This document shows positions 10,677-19,997 of a stretch of DNA of 64,000 bases, in pieces. Both the position numbers and the translations under genes were made by a program. The notes under the pieces are model-generated. The model did no database searches and was not told the origin of the DNA. It saw only the letters and a program-made list of their open reading frames with translations. This stretch comes from Larix kaempferi. Its lineage: Eukaryota > Streptophyta > Pinopsida > Pinales > Pinaceae. The stretch is from NCBI GenBank assembly GCA_027924585.1, contig BSBM01000190.1, positions 3,110,501 through 3,174,500 on the forward strand, given 5' to 3'. Positions within the stretch are counted from its first letter, which is position 1; each line of letters begins with the position of its first letter.

Positions 10677-12378
10677 TGTTGGGCCCATGTTGAGATGCAG
10701 TTTTGGAAGCACCTTGATGCAAGCAGGGAAAGCTGAGCTGAGCGCAGCTCAGAAACACAATTTTGGCTAAGTATTGAGGATGCTGCGAAGTTGCGCGCAG
10801 CATCCAACTTTTGACAAGACTGCGGAGTTGCACACAGCGTCGAAGTTTTGGCCGTGATGCGAAGACCAATACTGCGCTGAAGCAGTGCTGCGGAGTTAGG
10901 AGGCCACGTGGAGCCAGCAAAGCGGTGTGCTGGACAAGTATCAAGTGTAGCTACCGGCTCGACCGGTAGTAGCCATTTTTGGAAAGATATTTCAGGATTG
11001 CCGAGCGGCGGACGTAGGAAAAACAGGAAGGTGGCCACGTGTGGGTTGTTAAGGAAAGCGATGTTTGGCACACTTAGAAGGTAAAACTGTTAGAGAGAAA
11101 CGGTTTGGCAGAAGTAGCCTGCAGGCACGCGTGCGAGAGGAAGGCCAATAGCGATAGAATGAGGACGTGGAGATCCACTAGGATCAAGCAAACGCTACCA
11201 GGAGCCAGCAAGCCGGATTGGAAAACCGGTGTAGTTTTATAAACCCTTAGGGTTTTGGGTTTTTAGGTCTTTGACATTGTACAGACATGACCTTCGGGCA
11301 TGATCTATTTAAGAATACATTTTGTATGGGATGGGGGTTCTAGCTTTGTGGGTTGTTCTCTTTGGATTATTGTTAGTCTTTTGTTGTTGCTGAGAACTTA
11401 AGGAGATAACCTTTTTATATTGTAAGATCTCTCTGAGCTGAGAATATTGTAAAGGCTCTGCAGTTGTGTGCGTAGAGACCTAGCCTAGAGAAAGAAGAGT
11501 CTACAGCTAAGTGCGCAGACTAGGAACGGTTGCCTCATCCCTTTTGAAAGAAATATATTACCAACCATTCTTGTGGACATAGCTTTCCATCCGGGGAAGT
11601 GAACCACGTTAAATCCTGTGTTATGTGATAATGTTTATGAATGAATGACTGTCTGTATTTTCAATAGAATGAATGCTTGAATGTTTCATTGTATGCTGTA
11701 ATATGAGAACTTCGATATGCATTTACCAATAGGAGAAGTTTGGGAATGATATGCTAGGTTCCATCGAAGCAGATGAATGGAAAATAGTTCAATTCTATGT
11801 TAAGATCGTGAATCAGTCATTTACTTTTAAAATACTTTCTTATGCATAGTGAAGGAATGCAGCATAGTTAATCATGTTATCATTTCGGTTCACATCGTAA
11901 TAATACAAGTTCTAGAATGAACGCTAGAAAGTTAACCAGTGAGTGCCTGAATGAATGGATGAGTGATATTCATTTCAGTGCCTTAACATTTCTGAGATAT
12001 TCCAAGTAGAGGATAAGTGTGGTTAATTCGCAGTTCCAATATAAGATTCGCAGCAGTAAGAAACCCTTGGTGTGGCCTGCCATGTTGCCTGCACCCCGCA
12101 GTACTGCTTGCAGCATAGATCCTGCTGCGTACCGTGTCACTCTGCCCGCAGCGTCATCCTTTTGTCCTGTGCTGCACAACTTGTTCTTATAAACAACTCA
12201 TCGTTTACTGTGGAAACCTGATTCCGCAGTACCCCATAAAGATACACCTCGGGTGAGACCTCAACCTGCTCGCAGGTTGTTGCCGAAAGGGCCAGTGCGA
12301 AGGGGTTTTGTTGGTCAAAGGGAGAACCACAAAGAACCTGGGTCTAATTGGAAACCTCCAGGCCAGTTTAATCCAACA
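10677..12378 (+). repeat. 5' LTR of element C
   Basis: 1,702 bp, TGTTGGGCCC to ATCCAACA. Over the first 300 bp it differs from the 3' LTR at about 20 sites by eye, mostly transitions, so the insertion is not recent. Near the start are imperfect inverted repeats of the type GCTGCGAAGTTGCGCGCAGC. ATCTATTTAAGAA near 11,305 is the best TATA-like site. Confidence 0.92.
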
Positions 12379-12475
12379 AATGGTTCTGTTTCCGCGCTAG
12401 AGTCCATGATGAGTTGAAATGGTTCCATTGCCGCGTTAGAATCCATGATGAGTTGAAATGGTTCTGTTGAGTTGC
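12378..12475 (+). repeat. 39-bp tandem repeat covering the primer-site position of C
   Basis: Directly after the LTR, AAATGGTTCTGTTTCCGCG opens a 39-bp unit that repeats at 12,417 (with TTGCCGCG) and partly at 12,456. The TGG-TTGCCGCG pattern vaguely recalls a tRNA-Asp primer site, but no copy matches well. This is the only candidate primer site. Confidence 0.65.
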
Positions 12476-12482
12476 AATCACG

Positions 12483-12992
12483 ATGTGTGAAGAAGAATAT
12501 CAGTTCCCCGAAGGATTTGACTATTGGCATCCTAAAAAGATAGAAATCCAAGCTTGGTGGGATAAGAGCATAAGCGATTTTAACATACAAGAAAATAGAC
12601 ATCCGTGTCTAAGCGACACACAGTGGTCAGATAGATATCTATTAGACAACATTCACGAGATCTTTTGGGCATCATTTCCAAACAAGATGCATGCGTGGAT
12701 CTCGTGGCTCACAGAGAAGAAAAACTATTTCCAAGGAGGAGTTCCTACAGAGTGGACTCCCAAGCTCACAGCGCAGCTTAAAGCGTTAGATAGCTCGTTG
12801 TCACGCACAGTTGATTACTGGGTTGATCATATGCTACAAGGCTTTGTAATAGAATTTGCTGTAGACACACTCAAATCCTACAGCCAAGCAAAAGCACACC
12901 TTTTCGGAGGATTCCAAGGAAAGTTTCTGAACAATCTCAGTCTATACATTAAGATGTTGTTAGCTGAGAAAGGTGTTCTAAGAATGCAGTAA
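12483..12992 (+). CDS. Element C ORF0, unknown 169-residue protein
   Basis: Open from Met 12,483 to TAA 12,992 without interruption, the only undamaged frame in C. The product is soluble-looking and rich in Trp (about residues 15-25 and 60-80: WHPKK, AWWDKS, IFWASF, AWISWL), with no membrane segment, signal peptide or zinc ligands. It lies between the primer-site region and gag, in a different frame from gag. I do not recognise it. It could be an N-terminal extension of gag that lost its frame, or a separate leader ORF. Intactness among so many stops is notable, but it is short. Confidence 0.5.
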   Translation: MCEEEYQFPEGFDYWHPKKIEIQAWWDKSISDFNIQENRHPCLSDTQWSDRYLLDNIHEIFWASFPNKMHAWISWLTEKKNYFQGGVPTEWTPKLTAQLKALDSSLSRTVDYWVDHMLQGFVIEFAVDTLKSYSQAKAHLFGGFQGKFLNNLSLYIKMLLAEKGVLRMQ

Positions 12993-12997
12993 TATGC

Positions 12998-14587
12998 TTG
13001 AATTTTGTCATGATAAACAGTACATATATTGATTCTGATGAAGAGACACATACTCTTAGAAGTGGTAAGAGATATAATATTAATAAGAATCTGGAAGGCC
13101 CTAAACTTCATATAGATACTGAGATCCCCTACGATCTTGATAGTGAAGTTACACAACCATTTACCCCTGAGAATCCACTGGCTACACAAACCGCCCCACC
13201 CTTATCGCAGAACCCACCCGCTACGCATCCCACCCCGCAGAAGAATCATCCTAGTCCATCTCTCCCGATAGTCCCATTTGTATTTACTGCACAGATCCCT
13301 TTACTGCAGCTGCGCACTAATCCCGGTGCCCCACCACCTAGTAGCACAATGGAAAACACTGATATGAAACTGCCAATATTCAGAGGAACTAGCCTAGAAG
13401 ACCCTGATCAGCATTGGTTCCTTTGTGAAGCCGTATGGAGTGTAAGACAAATCTAGGACGTTGCTGTGAAGCAAGCACAACTCATCACCACCTTCAGGGA
13501 TAGAGCACTACATTGGTTTATGAAATACTCTACCATACAGCCGAGAACCCTTGCATAAATTAAAGTCGCGCTGGTGGCAGAGTTCAAGAAACCTAAGTCT
13601 GAGTCTCAGTGTATAACTAAGCTGAAGGAAATAAAGCAGAGACCAACTGAAACGGTCTGGGAATTTGATAAAAAATTTAAGACCTTACTAGACCAAGTAA
13701 GTTTTGTTATACCGCCAGAACAGCATAAGGAATGGTTCATTGCTGCGTTGTTACCTCATATCATATTACCATTGATGTAGCAGAAGGTTCTATCCCAGGC
13801 AGAGGCCTTGGAAATTGCAATGAAGTTGGAAGGTTCGTCGATTGGTGATACTAGTTCTGGGATGTCTCAGATCTAGAACCAAGTGACCACCCTGACACTT
13901 AAACTACAAAGTATGAAAAATGGTAAAGAACAAAGATATGAACCTAGACAGGGGGTCTGGTGTACAAGTTGTAAAGGAGAAGGTCATGACCGCAAGCATT
14001 GCTCTCTATTCCGCGACTATATTAATAGTGGTGCACCTAACCCATTAAATCAGAATTAGGCCCCATGGTGTGAAATTTGCAGAACCACAGGACACAGACC
14101 TGAAGACTGTTACCTAATCCAGAAATATGTGAAAACCCCTAAGAATTTATACTGCAATTTTTGTAATTCAGTTGGACTTGATGAATCCAACTACCATGCA
14201 TATGAATTAATGAATGAAAGAAAAAGGGATATGGACTCAATGCGAGGCGCTGGCTTGTACCGTGTACAAGAAGATACCCAGTCAAAACAAGAAAATGCAC
14301 AATATGACCAAGGAGGATACAAAGGTCGTGGTGGTGGATACCGTGACAGAGAAAGAAATGCTAGTCCGACACAAGGAAGAGGCCACGGCGAAGTCATTTG
14401 TTATAACTGTGGACAACCTAGGAATGTGTCTAAAGATTGTGTTAACCCATGCACTACGTGCAACTATTTTAAATCGTTTGAGCATGTCATTGAAGATTGC
14501 CCAATATTAGAGGTGGAAATGCATAAGAGAAGATGAACAGAGGCTCTGAATCCAAACTTCCAGTGGATTGCAGTAGAGAATAGACCA
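12998..14587 (+). pseudogene. gag: Element C gag with multiple zinc knuckles
   Basis: A Pro/Thr-rich N-terminus to about 13,340, then a retrotransposon-gag capsid domain (KLPIFRGTSLEDPDQHWFL, ALHWFMKYS, ALVAEFKKPKSESQ, ETVWEFDKKFKTLL). The nucleocapsid follows with CTSCKGEGHDRKHC and CEICRTTGHRPEDC intact as CX2CX4HX4C, then CNFCNSVGLDESNYH, CYNCGQPRNVSKDC (His replaced by Asn) and CTTCNYFKSFEHVIEDC. A Gly/Arg-rich linker with GGYKGRGGGYRDR lies between. Stops in this frame: TAG at 13,454, 13,778, 13,874 and 14,057, TAA at 13,556, TGA at 14,534. No frameshift. Confidence 0.88.
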
Positions 14588-15610
14588 GTGGATCCAAGCA
14601 TTAATGTGGTCATGTGCAATGGCACTGAGACAGGCCGCGATAGAGGAGCGGAAGCTTCAACATCAGGGGAAGCACATACAAAGAAGGATCCCCTTGAAAC
14701 AGTATGGATAAGGAAAGCTCCAGGAAAAGCACCCCCTCTTAAGCTACAGAAGAACAAGGAGGTCTTCATTGATGCACGGGATACCTTTAGAGAACCAGCA
14801 GATAAGTCATCAAGGATCCCGCTGCGCAGTGAAACACCGCATGTTGAAGACATGCCAACTCCATATGATAAAACAAGTACTACGACAGATGTCCATGCTT
14901 CTGTTGCACAGTTCTTGCGAAGCTACATGAAGTTACTAAAAAGCGAAAAAGCCATTGTAGAGCTCCAGAAGCTTATCAGCCAGTATGAACCTCAGATTGC
15001 AACAGAGACTCCAGATAGCGCTGTACATCATATAAGGAAGCACAAAAGAACAGGTCAAGAGATAAGGCTTACTGCACAGATAGTAGATTTTGAAATGGAT
15101 GAAGTCATCCTTGATCTAGGATCAGAAGTGAATGTCTTGACTAAGCAGACATGGCAGCAGATGGGTCGACCAAAGTTGCTTTGGTCACCTATCTAGTTAC
15201 GAATGGCTAATCAGGAGAAGGTCATACCTTTTGGCTGCTTAGCTAATGTAGTAGTTGACATTGACGGAGTACAAAGTCATGCAGACTTTGAGGTTATTGA
15301 AATTGTGGATGATAGTCAACCTTTTCCAGCAATATTGAGAATTGATTGGGCTATGGATAACTTGGCTATCATAAACTTGAAGACAAAGAAGATGATCTTT
15401 GAAGGGAAGCATCTTAGGGTCATCGCACCATTGGATCCTAAAGATGATGATAGATAAAGTGAGCCGATTCAGGAGGAATCCCAAGCTCAAGACTTAGACC
15501 GACTATACCAGCTGACTGCGAACAAGGAAGAATACATTAATCCTACTGCGGACGGTATGCTTAGCTGGCGATGTGACACTTCTTGTATCTCTGACTCGGA
15601 TACAAGACTT
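14588..15610 (+). pseudogene. pol: Element C protease region
   Basis: In frame with gag. A 150-residue charged linker precedes a retropepsin domain with active-site loop VILDLGSEVNVL and a later IDWAMDN segment. TAG at 15,194 and TAA at 15,455 break it. The catalytic Asp is present (DLGS). It then runs through a short linker with TAG at 15,611 and 15,659 into the second gag-like domain. Confidence 0.8.
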
Positions 15611-15664
15611 TAGAATTGGCAAAGCCGCATGCATGAAGTATCAACAAGAAGATGTGTGTAGGTT

Positions 15665-16186
15665 ATGAAATCACTGCGTTATATCGGAAAAGAGGTGAGT
15701 CCTATTCCCACATATGATGGTTCTACTAATGTTTACAGTTTCATAAGGGAATATACTACAGCTATACCATATGAGCATAGACTGCTAGCTTTAGATATGG
15801 CATTGCACGATACACCTGCCAGATGGTGGAATGCACATAAGAAAACATTGACCACTTGGGATCAATGCAGAACTAAGATGCAGATCCGATTCGACGAAAA
15901 TGTTACTTTACCCTTTGAAAAGTATAATGGACAAACAGATCCTAGTCATCACATTGAAATCTGTTCAAAGGCATGGGTGGAAAGACCACTTACAGAATGG
16001 CTACATTTATTTGTACATACATTGGATGTGGGTATCCCGGAGAAATGGTACCTCGACCTAGAGTTGCGCAGTGAACTCACGGATTGGGAGCTGCTCGCTG
16101 CGAACTTCCGAAAGGATTTCAATTTTGAAGATGAGAATCCATTAATCCATGAAGCATTACAGCTAATCAAGAAGTGCATATTCTAG
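15665..16186 (+). pseudogene. Second gag/capsid-like domain between protease and RT in C
   Basis: 173 codons in the gag-pol frame, closed by TAG at 16,184. The pattern is that of a retrotransposon gag capsid domain: PIPTYDGSTNVYSFIREY, then TPARWWNAHKKTLTTWDQC, then KMQIRFDENV, followed by helices. The gag domain at 13,355-13,790 has the same order (P-x-F-x-G, A-x-x-W, then a basic F-containing helix). No zinc knuckle follows. It lies after the protease and before RT, where gypsy elements normally have only a linker. Function unknown; it may be a duplicated or captured capsid domain. Confidence 0.6.
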
Positions 16187-16603
16187 GACGACTGTCATCA
16201 TCAAAACATAACATTGCAGGATTTTTTTAGGACGGAGTGCGTTCCTGCGCACCTACAGTCAGAATGGAAGGAACATGAAGAGAACTTGATCGAGTGTTAC
16301 AACTTAGCTGAAGATACCAATGATACAAATGAAGACAATGAGGAGGACCCACGCAACATAGATATACCAGAATCAGAAGGCGCGCATGAGGTAGCAGGAC
16401 CTCCGTTGGAAATCCTAGATATGACTGAACCAGTAAAAACACAAAAAGTGAACATTGGCACAGACAAAGAGCCAAAGTTCGCATCAATAGGAGATTATTG
16501 GGACGATCAGACTATTGCAGAGATCGCAGATACCTTACATGAGTATTAGGAACTATTTCCAACAAAATTTACAGAGATGAAAGGAATTTTGGGAGACCTA
16601 GGG
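16187..16603 (+). pseudogene. pol: Element C acidic linker before RT
   Basis: Same frame as gag-pol. About 120 codons rich in Asp and Glu (EDTNDTNEDNEEDPRN), followed by DDQTIAEIADTLHEY, TAG (16,547) and ELFPTKFTEMKGILGDLG, the usual lead-in to gypsy RT. No enzyme domain is visible. Confidence 0.6.
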
Positions 16604-17400
16604 GTTATGAAAATACCTTTAAAGCCAGGTGCTAAGCCTGTCAAGTAGAGGCCATACAGATTGAATCTACGCTATAAGGAAAAAGTACGCCCAGAGCTAG
16701 ATAAGATGCTAGAAGTAGGAATCATTGAACCAGTTGAAGAATCCGAATGGATTAGCCCCATGGTTGTTCAGGACAAGAAAGAAAAAGGCGAGATCAGGAT
16801 TTGTGTGGATCTCAGAAAGCTGAACGATGCTTCCATGCATGACCCATTTCGTACTCCATTCATAGACGAAGTGCTTGATAACATTGGAGGAAATGAGGCA
16901 TATTCTTTCACTGATGGTTTCTCTGGTTATCATCAGATCAAGACTGATCCTGCGGATAGGCATAAGACGACATTTGCTACAGAATGGGGGTCATTCCAGT
17001 ACACCGTCATGTCTTTTGGGATGAAGAACGCACATTCCATATTCTCTAGAGTCGTCGTCGCAGCATTTAAAGATTTTATGCACAAGTTTTTAGAAGCGTA
17101 TTTTGATGATTGGACTGTATTTGGTCTATTGAAAAATCATTGCACGAATCTCCGCATGATGCTTGAGAAGTGTCAACAGCATCAAATATCCTTGAATTTG
17201 AAAAAGTGTATTTTCTGTGTGCCTTATGGAATTTTACTTGGCCACATTGTCTGTAAGCAAGGATTGATGGTAGACCCTGCGAAGATTGCAGTTACTGCAA
17301 ACTTACCAACACCAAATTCAGTCAAGATGTTGTGATCTACATTAGGCCATACTGGATATTACAGGAAATTTATAAAGGGTTATGCATAGATAACCGCAGC
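16604..17400 (+). pseudogene. pol: Element C reverse transcriptase
   Basis: Complete RT order: PGAKPVK (TAG 16,646), KMLEVGIIEPVEESEWISPM, IRICVDLRKLND, AYSFTDGFSGYHQIK, SFGMKNAHSIFSR, catalytic AYFDDWTVF, ISLNLKKCIF and LLGHIVCKQG. The catalytic motif is FDD with both Asp kept. Stops are TAG 16,646, TGA 17,333 and TAG 17,387. Length and order are normal for Ty3/gypsy. Confidence 0.92.
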
Positions 17401-17965
17401 AATGGAAAAGCTGCTGAAGAAAGATGCACCGTTCATTTGGAACGCAGAATGCGAACAGGGTTTTGACACATTAAAAGAAAAGATGGTCACTGCACCTATT
17501 CTAGTCTTTCCAGACTAGACAAAGCCATTCCATGTCCATGTTGATGCATCATGTATTGCCCTGGGGATCGTGTTAGCTCAGCCAAGAGAGGGAGGTATTG
17601 ACCACCCTATTTCATTTTCTAGCAGAAAGCTTTCAACAACAGAAAAGAACTATACTACTACTAAGAGGGAAGGCCTTGCGATGGTATATGCCCTACAGAA
17701 ATTTAGACACTACTTGTTGGGATCACACTCCCTTATGTTTACTGACCATTCTGCATTGAAATATTTGGTCAACAAGCCAGTGTTAGGGGGACGCATATGC
17801 CGATGGCTATTGCTGTTCCAGGAATATGACTTTCAAATTATTGTCAAGCCAGGTAGACTGAACTTGGGACATGATCATTTGTCAAGGATCGAGTCAGGAG
17901 AGGAGCCGACGAATATTGAAGACAGTCTACCTAACGCGCAGTTATTTAGTATACAGGTTGTCGAT
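17401..17965 (+). pseudogene. pol: Element C RNase H (gypsy type)
   Basis: In frame with RT. KLLKKDAPFIWNAECEQGF, then TAG at 17,516, then HVHVDASCIALGIVLAQ (first catalytic Asp), TTTKREGLAMVYALQKF (Glu), LMFTDHSALKYL (Asp) and LNLGHDHLSRI (last Asp/His). All acidic positions are present. Apart from one TAG it looks complete. Confidence 0.9.
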
Positions 17966-19229
17966 GATTATTACAAGGACATCATTGAATTCCTAACCAC
18001 AAGGCTGGCACCCTAGGAATTCTCGGTCCAGTAGAAAAAATAGTTAGTGGTGCGCACCGCAGACATCACTATAATTGCAGGACAATTATACAAACTTGGG
18101 CCGGATGAAGTCCTGCGCAGGTGCGTACTCAATCATGAGAAGCAATTTATTCTAGCCGACGCACACTCAGGAATTGCGGGAGGTCACTATGTAGGAAGGG
18201 CTACTGCGCAGAAGATATTGCACGCAGGGCTATGGTGGCCTACAATCCATAAAGATGCCAAAGAACATTGCAGGAACTGTGATGTCTGTCAGAGGATAGG
18301 AAAACCATCACGCCGAGATGAGATGCCATTGAATTCGGAGTTGACACTGTAGCCATTTGAAAAATGGGCAATAGATTTTTTGGGTCCTATAAACCCACCA
18401 GGAAAAAGAACGGGTGCAAGGTATATTATTACTGCTATGGATTACCTCACCAGATGGGCGGAAGCAAAACCAGTTAAGGACTGCTGCACAGTTTATTTTT
18501 GAAGAAATACTCACCAGATTTGGTTGTCCGAAGATTTTGATGAGTGACCAAGGTACTCACTTTTTGAACAAGACGATTGAGGCGCTTACAGAAGAATTCT
18601 ACATTCGTCATCAGCGCAGTACTCCATATCATCCACAGGCGAATGGTACTGTAGAGGATTTTAATAAAATATTGGAGAATGCACTCACTAAGGTGTGCAA
18701 TGTAAATAGAGATGATTGGGACCTGCGCATCTCATCTGTGCTATGGGAATATAGGACCACATGCAAGAAATTAACAGGACAGACACCCTTTCGGTTGGTT
18801 TATGGGAAGGAGGCTGTAATTCCTATGGAATATATTGTCCCTAGTCTGAGAATCGCTGCATTTACAGGGATGGCGGACTGCAAAGCTCTAGAAGAAAGAT
18901 TACTACACTTACTGGGCTTGGAGGAAGATCGCTTCATTACAGTCTTCCACCAGCAAGCTCAGAAGGACCACGAGAAATCATGGCATGATCACCATATAAA
19001 GAACAAGTGTTTTCAGGTAGGTGATCTAGTCCTCCTGTATGATAGAAAATTCATGAAATTCCCTGGTAAATTTAAGATGCATTGGCTTGGCCCATAGACT
19101 GTGATACATGTTACTAACACTGGTGCAGTCCAGTTAGCCAATTTAGTTGGTGATACTTTTCCAACTTTGATAAATGGAAGCAGGCTAAAGCTATACCATG
19201 ATAGCACTGCTTCGTAGAACCCTGAATAA
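17966..19229 (+). pseudogene. pol: Element C integrase
   Basis: Zinc finger HSGIAGGHYVGRATAQ with CRNCDVCQRIGK, then the core: AIDFLGPI (Asp), [10 protein letters not shown] (Asp) and [12 protein letters not shown] (Glu), then [11 protein letters not shown] and the C-terminal fold. The frame changes once, near 18,475; upstream is the gag-pol frame and downstream a frame that runs to TAA at 19,227. Stops are TAG at 18,014, 18,032, 18,041, 18,350, 19,095 and 19,215. No chromodomain or GPY extension beyond about 40 residues is present. Confidence 0.9.
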
Positions 19230-19997
19230 CGAACCAAGGAAGGAAGTTCTAAGTGTCAAGTACAGTTGAAAGTGGACACTAGAAATGTAAAGGAGTTTGT
19301 ACATGTATGATAAAAGGAAGAAGGTATGATAAGAAGAATGATCTATGCACCGTGCAACACTGTTGAAGCTGCGTGGAAAAAAAAAGGGGGGAAGCCGCAC
19401 AGTTGGAAATGTTTGGCACTGCGAAGAAGCCGCGTAGTTGGAAATTTTTGGCACTGCAAAGTAGCCACGTAGGGTTGCAGATGGCTTGCCACGCAGTTCA
19501 GCGTAGCACTCAGAGAAAAATAGTCATTGCATGGCTTTTCAGAAAAATAATCGTTAGATGACCGTTGCAGCAACCGCTTCAGCATTTAAAGAAAAGATAG
19601 CCGTTCTGAGCATGCTGACGAAAGAAAAGACCGAAGGATCCACTCAAATTCACCAACGGACACCACATTAATGCTTATCTAGACGTTGAAGGGCACGAAA
19701 GAGGGTCTGCTGCGCATATAAATAACACCGTTGGGAGACTCGTGGGCGTTACCAAGCACTTAGAATTTTCTTGCGATTAACCCCTCTGAGCTAGTAGCCA
19801 TCTGTATTCTATCTGCCTTAGCCACTACCTAATTTGTGAATCTCCGAACCTTCCTTTAGAGAAGAAGAACTGACCCTTGAATAAGCCTTGAGGATCTTTT
19901 AGCAAGGAGGGATTCAACAGTTAATAAAAACTCCAGTTAAGAAGGTCGCCGTAGAACAGGGTGAAGGATCCCGCAGATCACCAAGAATTAATCCACG
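19230..19997 (+). promoter_or_regulatory. Spacer in C with internal purine tract, short repeats and TATA box
   Basis: Non-coding 770 bp between integrase and the 3' ORF. A 20-base purine run (GGA9G6AAG) lies at 19,375-19,394. Two 36-bp direct repeats (GTAGTTGGAAATTTTTGGCACTGC type) follow at about 19,392-19,463. CATATAAATAAC at 19,715-19,726 is a good TATA box, about 280 bp before the ATG of the 3' ORF. I infer an internal promoter that would make the 3' ORF from its own transcript. Confidence 0.5.
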
